Source: Vigna angularis (lineage: Eukaryota; Streptophyta; Magnoliopsida; Fabales; Fabaceae). From it: a stretch of DNA of 64,000 nt. The notes under the pieces were generated by a model, which saw only the letters and a program-made list of their open reading frames with translations, did not search any database and was not told the origin of the DNA. This document shows, in pieces, positions 24,756 through 38,700 of this stretch. The stretch covers positions 15,649,663-15,713,662 of the forward strand of contig NC_068976.1 of NCBI RefSeq assembly GCF_016808095.1, given 5' to 3'. Numbering within the stretch: the first letter of the stretch is position 1; each line of letters starts with the position of its first letter. Made by a program: the position numbers and the translations under genes.

Positions 24756-26513
24756 TGATAGGCGCTGTCGGGACTCGTGTTCGAATCCCCGAATCCCCGG
24801 CAACGGCGCCAAAAACTTGTTAGTCCAAAAACTTGTTGGGCTCGATTTCGGCAAGCGTACCGAATCGTTCAAGTAATAAACCGGTAAGACCGGGTATCGT
24901 TTTCCCAAGAGACTCGTAATACTAGAGAATTGTGCGATTAACAACTCATATAGACTCAAGAACATAACATCAATTTACAGAACAAGTGCAGAAACATAAA
25001 TTCACACATAATTACAAGGTTGGACTTTGGTATTGAAGGCACTTGGAAATGAAAAAAGACTAGAAATGGTAAGAAATGACATTGCTAAGGCTAGTTTTCA
25101 CCAATGCACTCTTGTGTATAACCAATTTTATCTCCTCTCTATCAATTTACTAAAGTCAATCCACTAAAACACTCTAGCCCTAATTCCTTAGGTGAAAGGC
25201 CTAGGTTTTCCTTATCAAACCCCAATTCCTTGGCAATCTAACAAGCAAAACCCGCATTAAAGAGCTGGGATCTAAGACAACATGTGAATCATCTTCCATT
25301 CCTAGAATCAATGACCCACAAGGATTCTTATTTCAGTTCAAGATTTCATCTTACGTTCGCATAATCCATAAAACCCCAAAATCAAGTCATGAACGTTCCC
25401 ATTACATGCAAGCTTTAAGATCGGAAACAAGAATACTAGCAATTGATAGAAAAGGCATATATATATTCAAATCATTCAACAATTACACAAGAATTCAAAG
25501 GCTACAACTAATCCCAACAAGATGGGTTTGGTTCTCCATTTCCATAGAGAACCCTAAAGCATACAAAATGGCCATGGAAGAAGATGAAGAACCTAAGAGG
25601 AAGAAGGGAGTGTTCCCACGAACCCTAGCAGCCCTCCAAGCTCTCCTCTGAGTGAAATCGCGCCTCCAAAGAACCAAAGACCGTTTCCCCTTCGCGTTTT
25701 AGGGTTAAATAGACTATGTATGCCACATCAGTAAAAATCGCGCCCGGCGCCCTCTGTCAGTCGCGCCCGGGCGCGAGGCTCTCGCAAAAAGTCGAAAACT
25801 CGCGAAAAGTCGCGCCCGGCGCCCCGTCACGCCCGGCGCGGACCATCTGGAAAAATTAAAATCTGACGAGCGTCCTCTTCTCTGGACTGGACGAGCGTCC
25901 TCTATCTTGGACGAGCGTCTATATCTTGGACGAGCGTCCTCTTAGCTCCTCGACGAGCGTCCACTCTGCTAGCTGGACGAACGTCCAATTCTGCTCTGGA
26001 CGAGCGTCCTCTGCTCTCTTCGCTGGACGAGCGTCCTGCCTGGCTGGACGAGCGTCCACTGCGTGTCTCCACTTTGGACGAGCGTCCGCTCTTCTGCCTT
26101 CTGGACGAGCGTCCGCTCTTCTGCCTTCTGGACGAGCGTCCGCTCTTCTGCCTTCTGGACGAGCGTCCGCTCTTCCTGGGACGAGCGTTCTCTATCCTGG
26201 CTTTTGGACGAGCGTCCTAGTCTTGTCTGGACGAACGTCCTCCATGAGCTCCTGGCCGAGCGTGCTCTTAGCTGCTGATGGCATTTCTGCGTGCTAACTT
26301 CTTGGTTCAGTTCTATACATTGTTGGAGACTCTTCCAAGCTCATTTTTAGCTACAAAATAAGGGATTATTGATGAAAGTACATCAAAGTAGCCAAAAACA
26401 CAATTATTCAGAAAACAAGACAAAAGAAGAGGATTTAACAAGTTATAAGTTAGAAAGGAGTTGATTTTGCCACTAAAATGATGCTTAAAATATGGTAAAA
26501 TTTAGCATTATCA
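24756..26513 (-). repeat. Athila 5' LTR (element orientation minus)
   Basis: Begins TGATAGGCGCTGTCGGGACT and ends TTTAGCATTATCA. It shares the full body of the other LTR, including the GACGAGCGTCC array at 25863-26266. Confidence 0.85.
25863..26266. repeat. GGACGAGCGTCC array in the second Athila LTR
   Basis: Counterpart of the array at 21150-21565, slightly shorter at its left end, otherwise the same order of units. Confidence 0.9.
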
Positions 26514-26518
26514 TAGGT

Positions 26519-28470
26519 CATGCTTGTTTACAAATGAACTAAGGTTGTCAACCAATAATTATGTCATGTACTGAGTCACAAGCAATCTCAGCAATATTTC
26601 CAAAAGTCTTCATTAACTCATCATACCGTTCAATATGTGGGTCCTTTTCCTTGTTGTTGTATGTTGCTCTAATATACGTGTGCTTTCTGCGGACACTTTT
26701 ACACCATCTTGTGAGTATGTACTTAGCTGGAACCTGTATCACTCGCTCTTGGGCCAAAACACAAACACAATGTCTACATATAATGCCCCTAAACTCAAAA
26801 AGCAAACAACTACAATTAACATCCATTGTGTCTCGCTGAAATGTAACCATGAATGCCCTCTCTTCCCTTATTTCATTATGAATGAAGTCCTCCATGACCT
26901 TGTACAGTGACGAATTATCTTGTACCACAACGCCATCAACGAAACAATTAATTTTACCTCTAAATTCTGACTGTATTTCTGTAAACTTAGCATGTGTGTA
27001 ATGCTTTTGGAATTGCCGCTCTATGAGTGATTGTGAACCGCATGGAAGAGTTGTGTTTAATGATGTGAAGTCAGCTTGGGTCTCTTTCTCTGTCTTGTGT
27101 TGTAGTGCATTGTCATATTGTTTAACAAATTCTTGAAGAGTAGTGCGTGAGTTAATATATCCATCAAAGAATGCATTCATGCTCTCGCTTCTTTGAGTTG
27201 TTGACATGCCAGCCCAAAAACTGTTTCTCAAGTAACAAGGAACCCACCTATGACGTTCTTCGTAAAGTGAAGAAAGCCATTCATTCTTGTGAAGTGAAAA
27301 GGTTGTTATCATCCTGTCTCATCCATAAACAAAATTATCAACTGAATCAGAATTGTACACAACTTGCTTAAGTTCGCGCTTGATATCTTTGTAAGCTGCA
27401 TAACTCTGTAACTTCTCAGGTATTTTTTTCATTATATGCCATAAGCACCACCTATGACGAGTGTTAGGAAACACTAAAGAAATGGCTTTCTTCTTTGCTT
27501 TGCACTGATCCGTAACAATTCCTTCGGGTGGTCTATTGGACATGCACCGAAGCCATGAATTAAATAGCCAAACAAATGAATTTGTGTCCTCTGAACATAA
27601 CAAACCACAACCTAACAATATAGATTGGCCATGATGGTTAACACCAACGAAAGGAGCAAATGGCATGTCGTACTTATTCGTTAAGTATGTTGTGTCAAAA
27701 GAAATGACATCACCAAAATACTCACAAGCTGCCCTACTTCGTGCATCAGCCCAAAACACATTAAGTATGCAGTTGTCGTCATCCACATCAATGTCGTAAA
27801 AAAAATCCTTATTTAATTCTCTCATGGAAGAGAAATGATTTAAGAGTGTCTTAGCATCACCATCTTTTGATAAGGCTCTTCTTTGTTTGGCCACATAATT
27901 TCTAACATCGTGTTCGACAAACTCCATGTTCTCATAACCTCCAGTTGCACAAACCAAGGAACGAAAACTCTTGTTAATCCTAACTCCTGCTTCGGCATTC
28001 AAGTCTAGAGTTCTTTTGACGTTGAGATTCATTCTTTTATTGCCTCGAAACAATTTGGACTTTGTTGGACTAAGATCATGAGTATGTACATCATCAAATC
28101 CTGAAATGTACCATTTATCATCTCTTTTTGATACAATCATTCGAGCTGAACAGTCATTAGCACATGTTGGACGTCCAGTCATTTCATTTTGAATGGCGGA
28201 GACATATTTTCCAGCCCTAGAACACACCATCATGAAGTAACATAATTCGTTCTTGTTGTTCTTCCTTGAACTCCTTGTACGAATTCCAAAACCCTTTGAT
28301 ATTGCATATTGTCTATAAAATAACTTCACTTCATTTACAGTTTCAAAAACCATTCCTATTGTTGGAGCGATTGAGAGAGGTTGAACATTGTTCTCATTTA
28401 ATTCTTCTTGTGTTTGTTCGTGTTGTTCATCAATTTGAATATCATCCAAAGATGTATTTGTATGATCCAT
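26519..28470 (-). pseudogene. FAR1/FHY3-type MULE transposase, broken
   Basis: Starts at ATG 28470. Visible domains: FAR1 zinc-finger region at about residues 55-135 (VCSRAGKYVSAIQ, PTCANDC, HTHDLSP), MULE transposase core with candidate catalytic D259 (ISFDTTY), D321 (GIVTDQ) and E429 (TQRSESMN), and a SWIM zinc finger CSC...CRH near 553-567. Such proteins cut and join Mutator-like DNA ends in the nucleus; related proteins became light-signalling factors. Damage: codon 384 is TGA (27319-27321) where GGATGAGAC suggests a former TGG, with the same frame continuing as DRMITTF. A frameshift lies near 26548-26551. The 3' end is cut off by the Athila insertion and continues at 19966. No active enzyme is expected. 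Confidence 0.88.
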
Positions 28471-29300
28471 GTACCTGATTTTCCTACATTTAATTAATAA
28501 AAAAATGATTACTACTCACTGCACTAATTAGTATGGTTCTTCATATTGAAGAAAATGAAATTTTTATATGTACATAACCAGTAGAGGAAATAACCAGATA
28601 GAAATGACAAAATAACCATTTACTGCACATTAAATGTTGATCATCAATGTGATTATCATCCAAATATGCATGTATAATGTCCATGGACTTTGTTTAAGCA
28701 CATTAATTCAGTAAACCTTTTATTGTTCATTATTGGACTACTTAATATCGTCTTCATTAATTTAAGTTAGTACTTTTCTATATGTCCATAACCAGTTTAA
28801 CAAATAACCACGTACCAATGAGGAAACAACCATTTACTGTAACGTTAAATCTTTTGAAACGTACACTATGCAATGATTTCTGTCACACCGAACATTACAC
28901 ACCATTGTACCATGTCTATGCATTCAAAGGGGTATAAATTCAAAGATGACACTAAGAACAATATCACAAACACAAAGAAAATGACAAATATAATTTCCCA
29001 ACAATAAAGGCAGTGAACAACCTTCTGGCCAACTGTAAATGTATCTTACTTTGAATGGAAAGTTGTAATAACTTACCTATTCAATAAAACTGCAATGGTT
29101 GTTGAGATTAATGCACTTCAATAAATGAGTATGAGCTCTCTCCATTCGGTCATCTCCTCTCCTACCAATATTAGGGTTTACGGTTGGGTTTGAACTTCAT
29201 TGTGTTGGAAACAACATTGTCTCTACCTTTTATTTCAATCATAAAACGAAAAAAGTGTGTGGGTCATTAAGTTTTGGCAGAGGCATTAAATAGACAGTGA
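28471..29300. other. Divergent intergenic region with ATAACCA...TTACTGCA words
   Basis: Between the divergent transposase and HROB-like genes. ATAACCATTTACTGCA near 28608 and AACCATTTACTGTA near 28840, plus several ATAACCA words (28578-28810), repeat the motif found in opposite orientation at 18.5-19.1 kb. No ORF of note. Confidence 0.55.
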
Positions 29301-29746
29301 TTGCATGACTTCTACCACAAGCAATCACATTTAATGTTTCATAAGGGCATTTATGTAATTGCAGAATTCTCTTATTAAAACCTCTGGTTGGGTAGGAATA
29401 CGAAACATTTCACTGGAACGGACGCACAATATCTGCGCTTCCTGGTATGCCCAATTTGAAGGTTTCATTTCCGTCACCCCCAACTAATTCTTTGGTTATG
29501 GATTATATTTGGTTATGGCCACATCCTTTTCATTTTATAATTTTTAGAAGAACAACACCGACCTTCGTTATTGTCTCCCCGATTTTGAAATTTCCCCCCA
29601 TTGTTAGGGTTACTTTTGCTGCATACATCCTCTGAAATTGTGTTTTTCTCATGCACACGTCATAGGATTTAGGGAATACATCGTTTTAGTTTGGTGAACT
29701 TGATTTTTTTGTTCAATTTTATTTGTGTCAACAGCAACCGAGAGCA

Positions 29747-32700
29747 ATGGAGCCATGGGAAGAACTTGATATTGATGAAAGTGATCTTGATAGTTTTATT
29801 CGCCGTTGCAATTCTAATGACACTGTCATCCCGGGCCCTGCTGGTGTCATTGAGGCAGCTATGCTTAACCGACAAGTGAATGAAAACATTCCAACACAAG
29901 AATTTTTGAGTGACATAGCTAAAGCTAGTTTTGATCGTGACTTCACTTCCAATGCTTGGTTATGGGCTGAAAAATTCATTGACATCCACGGTAAATACCC
30001 TAATTAGGAGTTGATGTTGATAGATTTTTTGTAATTTGCTATTTTAGGAAGATTATCGAAATAGTAATTTCATTTGCAGGATTGTTGATTAAACATGAGG
30101 TTGAGCATATCTCAACCCTTGATTCATTGAGAGGAACTTCTAAGTTATCTTTGTTGCAATGTATTGTTAAAGCTTGTGAACATAACGGATTGGGTGACAT
30201 GAAAATAACAATTCGGGTAGGTTGATGTATATTTACTTTGACGACCATCTTCAAATATTATTGTGATAAATGAACCTCTTTCTTAACAGGATCCAACAGG
30301 GACTGTAAAAGCAAGTGTTCACCACAAGGCCATTGATCATCCTGAAATAGGTGTACACTTAAAAGTTGGAAGTGTGATAATCCTACAAGATGTAAGTATA
30401 TTTCATTTTCATAAACACTTAGCTATTGACCTTATATTCCCACATCAAAATATGGATTCCACCAATAATATTTCTACAGGTTTCAATTTTTTCACCAATA
30501 CGTGAAACATACTATCTTAACATAACTCTGAGGAATATTGTCAAGGTAAAGATTTTTGTGAACAATTTTCTATTGTACTGTTATATATGTTTGTCAACAC
30601 TCAATTTCGTCCGGATTGACTAAATAATTTTGTTTTATTGTATTTTCCTCATAAAAAAAAAATAAAAAAAAAATATAAAACAGCGTTCGTCTTAAACTGT
30701 AGCTTTAGGACGAGCGTTCGTGATCGTTTTCGAGGATCGTTCGTCCTCTACATGGCGTGACCGATCGTCCTCTGCCCTGACTGACCGTTCGGTTTCTTCA
30801 ACTATGCAACCGTCCGTCCTCTATTGACGTTCGTCCTCACCTGTTCACACTCGACCGTTCGACCTTCGTTCTTGACCAGATGGTCTCAAGATCATATCCG
30901 GACGTTCTGTCACTTACGTATTAGTGGCGTTCGTTCTTGATATGGCTTTGTTCTCGGTTTAGCGAGCGTCCATGGTCACCGTTCGGTCTTTTTTTTTTCG
31001 GTTTGAATCTTAAGCGTTCGGTCTTTGTGGTAGTGTCTGTGAGCGCTCGGTTTTCTCAGGTTTACCTTGTGAGCGTTCGGTCTTATTTTGATATGAGTCT
31101 TAAGCGTTCGTTCTTGTATGTTTAGTGATCGCAGGCGTTCGTCCTTATTTTGGTTTTCTCGGAAAGTGAGTTTTAACGTTCGATCTTTTTCTGTATTAAC
31201 AATTGTGAGCGTTCGGTATTCTTTGGTTGACCTTGTGAACGTTCGTTCTTGGCTACTGTTTGCGTTCGGCCTGTATCAGATGTTTCACCTCGTGAGCGCT
31301 CGGTCTGAGCGTTCGTTCATGTAATATGAACGGTCGTTCGTTTTCTGTTTGACCGAGCGTCCAAATAGTGGTGGCTGCGTTTTAAATTTGGTCTGAGTTT
31401 TCCACCGAGAATTCCCACCTTCATCTGCCGCTGTCCGCCATTAATCATCCGAATAGCTACTGGCAGTATGGGTTCCTGCAAGAAGAGAGTATTTTTTTGG
31501 CTGGCTTTCGCTTTTGAAAGATAGATGCATGGCTGGAAGCAGACACAATTGGAGGCACGGGCAGCTGAGTTGAATAATAAAATTGAAGAGAAGCTCATGG
31601 CATTTTCAGTTTTCACATGGACAGAGTGGTGGAGCAGAATTTTGGTCAACAAAAACATGATGGGAATGAGTGGAGCAGGAGGTCACGGCATTGATACAAG
31701 AAAAACTGGAAGCACATGATGGTGATGAGTGGAGTGTTCAGAGAATATGTTTTGAAATGGAAGTTGTCACACCTCAGAAAATAACGTGCGTAGTGGAGTC
31801 CACGTGGCAGCAGCAGGACGAGCCACCTCAGCGATGCACATGGGCGACAGCAGCGCCTGACAGCCACTAACGGACGCCAGGTGCCGCACGTGGAGGTGAG
31901 TCAGGAATGTTGGTGGAAAGCTGACTGGCATGGTGCGAACGTGCGTTGCAGAAGGGGCGTCCGGCATGGGCAATCAAGAAGAACGTGCGTCGACGGTAGT
32001 GGAAGACGCGTGGCAATTGCAGAGTGGTCGACCGTCCGGCGTGGGCTGTCAGAAGCGTGGTGGAGTGCGCTGGCGGGGAACGTGGCAGCCAGGCTGAGAA
32101 CGTGCGTCCGACTGGAATGGGAAAGGAAAAGCTGAACTTCAGAAATACTCCAGTCCCTCTGTGCGCACCACTTGGTTTCATTTCTGAAGACTCCTTACTC
32201 TCCCTCTCTGCATTCTCTCCTCCTTCTCTCTTCATTCTCTGCACTCTCTCTAGAAACCACTGTTTCATCTCCTCCAATTCTGGGTTCCGGCAGCGTGGAA
32301 GGACGCACGACATCCAGGGCTTCCAGAGAGGACGTTCGGTTGGCGAAGCTGGACTGTTGGAGTGACGAGCGTTGACAGTAGGAGAACCAGTGTTTGATAG
32401 GTCGTGTCTCTGTGGTTGTGGACGTTCGGTCATTTCCAGGTAAGGGAAGCTTATTTAATTTAACTGGTTTGATGTATGCTATGTGAACGTTCGTTATTTG
32501 GCTGCATGAAAGTAATGCATGATGTATGAATGAATGGCATGAACGTCCGTCATTTTTACTGTATGATGTCTCTATGATTGGCTTACGTGGACGTTCGTTA
32601 TTTGTTGAATGGAAATGATTAAGTTTATGAATGATGTATGAAATATATATGAAATTTGATGATCTGGATCGTATGAAATGTGGAAGTTGATGTTGATATG

Positions 32701-35700
32701 AACGCTTGAAATAATGAGATTTGCATAATGAGAGATGAACTGGAATGTAAAAGAAACTTGAATATAGAACTCTCCCTATGATCACATACGTTCGTTTGCT
32801 GAACGGTCTTAGAACGGGGATCCTCCATTTTGCACACAGCCAAGATCATCACCACCTCTGCATATCCATCTTGAACACCAATACCTTATACACAGCCCAC
32901 ACTCTGGACCCCTCTTCAATTATCTCCAAGACCTGGGGGAACTGACTTCACCTGATCTTCATTTTTCAATCACCAAGACACACTGCTGGAGACCCACGGC
33001 CTACACTCCCGACCCTTCATCATTCATCAGCTAACGACACGAAGAAGGAGTACAGGCTATGTTCAGAAAGGAGGATAAGTGAGGAGCATTGACCGACGAC
33101 TACAAGCGATAGCAGAGTGCGAAATCGGTCCATAGAGATCAATCCAAGGAAGAAAGGGGGAGCGGACTAGGAGAAGGATTATCCATTGTTGGGGGCAAAC
33201 CTTACAGATCAGTGGAGACCTGATGGGAGAGGCGCATAGAGTTCAACAACAGAGGAAGGAGCTCCAAGAGGTAAGTAACATCCAATTTTCCAATTTACAA
33301 TCACTGTTGAAATAACTTGCTTTTCTTGTGTGTGCTGTGTTATGCTTGTGTGTGATTTGTTGCTTGAATATTCCAAACCGCGTATGTATGTATCACGGTC
33401 ATTTTATTGTCTCCACCATGTTTCGACACCTGCAATGAATAAACCATCCACTCATTTTTTCGACTTCAAGAGTTTCTTCCTTTCCCTCATCCAATGCAGC
33501 GCTAGATTAAGAAGCAAACTTCCCCCTACTTTCTTTAGCCACCATCAACCGCTCGGATTCTCCACTCCTCTGATCACCGTGAACCACACCAAACCGGGGT
33601 CACCTCCAATTCTTCCTTCCTCTTTATTCACCTCTTCACCCAGTGCCACAACCAAGGCCTTCACCTCAGACCATCACACCCATCATCTTCACCCCGTTTT
33701 TCTTCTCCATCATCTTGACGTCCACGGCCACCGTTAACACTTCGCGGCCACTACCTATCTTCACCCAATCATCAACCATATTCACTTGCCACCCCTCGGC
33801 TCAGCACTCCCAATCACACACCCTGCCAAGGCCATTCTCTTCTCCGTTCATCACCCTCGCCTTCATCCAGATACCATAGGCATTCATCTCCATTAATCTT
33901 CCTTCATTCTCATTCACCTCGGACTATCATCTCCACACCTTATACACAGACCTCACAACCATCCCAATCTGCATCCAACACCACCTCCAACAGGGGGACC
34001 TTGATCTGGAACAACCGTGACGAACAGGGGCTTTCGCCTCTTTACCCGTAATCACCTCCAACTTCCATTCCTCCATCCATTCTCCTCCACCCCTCGGCTC
34101 ATCATTCTCAACCACACTCCCCTCACTTCCAACACCATTATCATTCACCCTCACACGGCTCTGAGAATCCAACTCCCCACCTGTGACATCCCAAAAATAC
34201 AGCCAAAACTATATATTCAGAATATCACATTTAACAATAATCCAAAACAGTTTTTCCAAAAAAAAACAAAATTCCAAAATGAGAACGAACGCTCAAGGAC
34301 GAACGTCCTTGAGTACAGTTCAATAGTTAAGGACGAGCGCGCAAAGCCGCACGTCCACACAAGGGTTTACAAGATAAAACCGAACGTACAAGAAACCTGA
34401 CCGAACGGTTTACACAAGACAAATACCGAACGGTCGAAAACAACTTAAACGAAAACAAGGGATGGTCGAACGACCACTCAATTCAACAACTACACTACTG
34501 GCCGAGCGGTCTCACTGCTCGGTCTTCACTTCCACATCAACCAGATTCTCTTCTTCCAGCAACTCTTCCAAACGCTCGTCTCCCTCTGCTCACATCCACA
34601 CGGATGATCATTGCAATGACAAGACGGACATACAAGAACAATGGACAACACAAGGAAAACGAAAGGGTAAGCTTACGTAATTTAACTCATGCATCAATAT
34701 ATAAATTCCAGCAAACAGTTCATTTCACACATACATATCAACGTACGCATTCATCATACATCACATAATTTAACGCATGTACAAAATAAAACTCAACACG
34801 ACTGATTGTCCGGACTGTATGAATACTGCGTAGTTACAGGCGTTCACGCACCCGGGTGGTGTGGTAACTGGCATTCTCATCAGCTGCCACCCGAGGTTAG
34901 TCCGTTCTTACGTTGCCCATGTTAACTTATGGACTAAGGACCTCCTGCCGTTCCCACGCATGACGTGCGTCCTCTACTTGAGAACGAGCACTCACGGAAC
35001 ATCAGGATCGAACAGCCAGCATTAACTATCCACAGTCATACTTTACAACTTTCAACATTCAACCATGAGTCGTTCCTGCCTGGAACGCTCGTTCAATATT
35101 CATAACTTTCATACCATCTCAAATACTGTTCATCATTCACTATTCATCAATCCATAATCATTTTCATCATTCATAACAAAATCACCAAAAGCCGAACGTT
35201 CTGTCCCCAAAGACCGAGGACGAACGCTGTAAGTGAGACCAAAAGGACGCTCGTTCGAATCAAAGAACGAACGGTTTAAGTTCAGAAATGTCCAAGTCTA
35301 ATACTGTTCATTGGACGAACGCTATTTAGTGGGAAAAGAGAACGAGCGCTCAAAATAATACCGAGCGTCATTTAGGACGAACGTTCATTTCAAAATCGAG
35401 CACTATTAGGACGACCGCTGAGTGTGATACCGAGCACTATTAGGACGAACGCTCAGTTGGAGACCGAGCACTATTAGGATGACCGCTCAGTGTGATACCG
35501 AGCACTATTAGGACGAACGCTCAGTTGGAGACCGAGCACTATTAGGACGAACGATCATTTCGAAACCGAGCATTATTAGGACGAACGCTCGACATAAGAC
35601 CGAACGTCCCTTTGAACGTACGTTCAGTGTAAGACCGAACGCTTCCCAGTACGATCGTCCGGTGTAAGACCGAACGCTATTCTGGACGAACGTCAGGTGT

Positions 35701-38700
35701 AAGACCGAACGTTCAGTAACTCAGATTGATAAATCTTGAAAATAAACTAAGAGAAGTTTGGAGGAGTAATACGAACGGGAATATGCACTGTTTCATATAT
35801 ATATACAAGTACAAAAAGAAAGAAGTTTATCAAAGGTACAGGATTTAACAGTGTCAAACCGAACGCTCAAACAGAGCATTCTAGGATGAGGACGTTCGTC
35901 CTCAACCACAGATTTAGTCAAATGACAGAATCAATATTTCAACCATATCACTAAAGAAAAACCGAACGGTTAATGACCGTCCAGAACGAACGTACAATGT
36001 CTCATGGAAGGTTCATTTCTCATCAAAATCATATCATTTCATAAAAACGAACGTTCATATAATCAAGCATAACAACATCATACAATCAACATAACGAACG
36101 TTCATGCAAATCAGCCATAGCAACATCATACAATGAAATAACGAACGTTAATACCATCATCATATCATCCATCATGCATTTCCTTATACAGTAAAATAAC
36201 GAACGTTCACACACACGCATACATCAAAATAGTTAAATTAAGTAAGCTTCCCTTACCTGGAAATGACCGAACGTCCACTGACGCACCACACTCTTCTCCA
36301 CTATTTTTCCCTTTCCCACGCTCGTAAACGCTCGTTAACCAAACTACAATGAACGAGCCCCAACCAAATCAGATCTAATCAATTCTACGAAGGGCAACGT
36401 ACGTACACAAAACTGGTTTCGTATACCAGTAAGACGAACGACCGAGAGGGAGAACGAACTTACCAGTTCAGTTTCTCCAGACGAACGTTTCCTCTGGAAT
36501 CTTTGACGCCGAGCGTCCTTCAACAGTGCCGGAAAAATAGAACGGAGGAGATGAAACAGTGGTATCTTAGAGAGAAAAACAGAGAGTGTAGAGAGAAAGA
36601 GGAGAGAATGCAGAGAGCAAGGGAAGAGAAGGAATTCTCAGAAATGAAGCAAAGAGATGCGTGAAGGGAGGAGTGGAGAATAAGTTCAAAAATCTCAGAC
36701 TTGCTTTCTTCTCCGCCAGCGCACGTCCGCACTCGCCAGCGCACTCCACCACGCCTCTGCCAGCCCATACCGGACGGTCGATCACTCTACAGTTGCCACG
36801 CGTCTTCCACTACCGTCGACGCACGTTCTACCTGACTGCCCATGCCGGACGTCCACTCTCAGGCGGACACGTGTACCCCACTACCGTTGGACGCACGTTC
36901 ACAGTCTGGCAGCCGGCGCTCCACCGATGCTGCTGACTCACCTCCACGTGCGGCAGTCTGGCGTCCGTTAGTGGGGCGTCAGACGCTGCTGTCGCCCATG
37001 TGCACGGCTGAGGTGGCGCGTTCTCCGGTTGCCACGTGGACTCCACTATGCATGCTATTTTCTGAGTCCTAACATTCCCCCAACTACAAAATTTTCGTCC
37101 TCGAAAATTAGGACTGAGTCTCGAACAGATGGGGATACAAATCCTGCATGGTATCTTCCACTTCCCATGTAGAGTCACCCGTCTTCTCATCCCACACGAC
37201 TCTCACCAATCTGACTGCTTTCCTCTTGTAGTATTTGGTGTTGCTATCTTCAATGTGTACCGGCTGCATTTCCAGCGTACGGTCTTGACGAAGACGAATA
37301 TCTTCTAACTCCAATATGTGAGAAGGGTCGGCTACGTACTTTCGGAGTTTGAGAAATGTGAAAGACTGGATGAAGATTGGATAGATGAGGTGGCAAAAAC
37401 AACTCGTACGCAACTGGTCCGATCTTCCTCAAGACCTGATAATGTCCGATAAACTAGGGAGACAACTTCTTGGGTCGAATAGCTCTCCCTACACCAGTGG
37501 TCGATGTAGTCTAAGGAAAACATGATCTCCTGCATCAAACTCCAAGGGTCTTCTCCTCTTGTCAGCGTAAGATTTTTGTCGACTCCTGGACGTCTTCAAC
37601 CTTTCCTGAATTAACTTCACTTTCTCAGTCGTCTGCTGAATGAGCCCTGGTCTAGTTAACACTTTTTCCCCTTCCTGAAACCAACACAAGGGCGTTCTGC
37701 ACTTCCTCCCGTACAGAGTTTCAAAAGGAGCCATTCCTATGCTGGCTTGAAAACTGTTGTTGTAGGTGAACTCCACTAAAGGCAAGACTTCATCCCAGAC
37801 GCCCATGTGATTTAGGACACACGTCCTCAATAAGTCTTCAAGCATCTGAATGGTTCTCTCGGACTGACCGTCTGTCTGAGGATGATAGGCCGAACTCATT
37901 TGAAGTTTGCTACCGAGCTCACTTTGTAAAGATCGCCAAAACCGAGAAGTAAACCTCGTGTCTCGGTCTGAAACAATGCTAGACGGAACTCCATGTAGAC
38001 GAACGATCTCCTTGATGTAAAGCTTAGCCAGGTCGTCATAGACATCTTCAGGTTGACCGCTAGGAAAATGAGCACTCTTCGTCAGTCGACCCATTATTAC
38101 CCATACGAAATCATAATTCCTGACTGTTCCAGTGTTGAAATGTTTAGATTGATCTGATAAACTACTTATCCATCAACTCTTCAATCTGCTCCTTGAGTTC
38201 AGCTAACTCTGTTGGCGACATCCGATAGGGTGCCATAGAGATGGATCCAGTGTTCGACACTAAGTCGATAGTAGATTCCACTTCGCGCGGAGGAGATAAT
38301 CCAGGCACTTCATCAGGAATTACGTCCAGGAATTCATCCACGACTGATCGTCCTCCATTCAGTTTACTGGACGATCGCTCGTGACTCAAACTTTCAAATC
38401 GTTCGTCCGAATGCGTCATGATCAGAAACCAACTAGCGCCATCCACGATGTCTTCCTTTAGTTGACCGAGCGTCACGGATGGTTCTACTTCATACTTGTC
38501 CGGGAACACCAATTCCTTTGCCCCACAGTCAATGAGAATGCGATTGGCGGTCAGGTAATCCATTCCTAAGATCACTTCTAATTCCTTTAAGGGTAGACAG
38601 ATGAGATTCACCTTATAACTGTTACCAATAAGGAGTATTGGTAAATCTTGAAGAAATTTGTTTTGATGATGCTACAAGAAGTTTTAGTTGAAGAAGATAT

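Larger units (their letters stand above)
19972..26513 (-). mobile_element. Athila-type Ty3 retrotransposon, coding-less derivative
   Basis: Direct LTRs at 19972-21812 and 24756-26513 enclose 2.9 kb. A 5-bp target duplication TAGGT lies at 19967-19971 and 26514-26518. The tRNA-Asp primer site next to the right LTR and a GGGGG polypurine tract next to the left LTR show minus orientation. The internal region has no gag or pol frame, only AT-rich DNA and GC-rich GCCGGGCGCC repeats around 23525-23690, so it must have moved in trans. The LTRs are almost identical apart from array length, so insertion was recent. It interrupts the FAR1 transposase gene. Confidence 0.88.

Noticed and set aside
31867..32785. 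ORFs of 188-196 residues, minus strand
   Set aside because: Inside the Ogre-type solo LTR, with no domain and no matching frame in the other LTR.
36520..36936. ORFs repeated at 47332-47748
   Set aside because: Copies of the same Tekay LTR segment; repeat occurrence is due to the two LTRs, not to a gene family.
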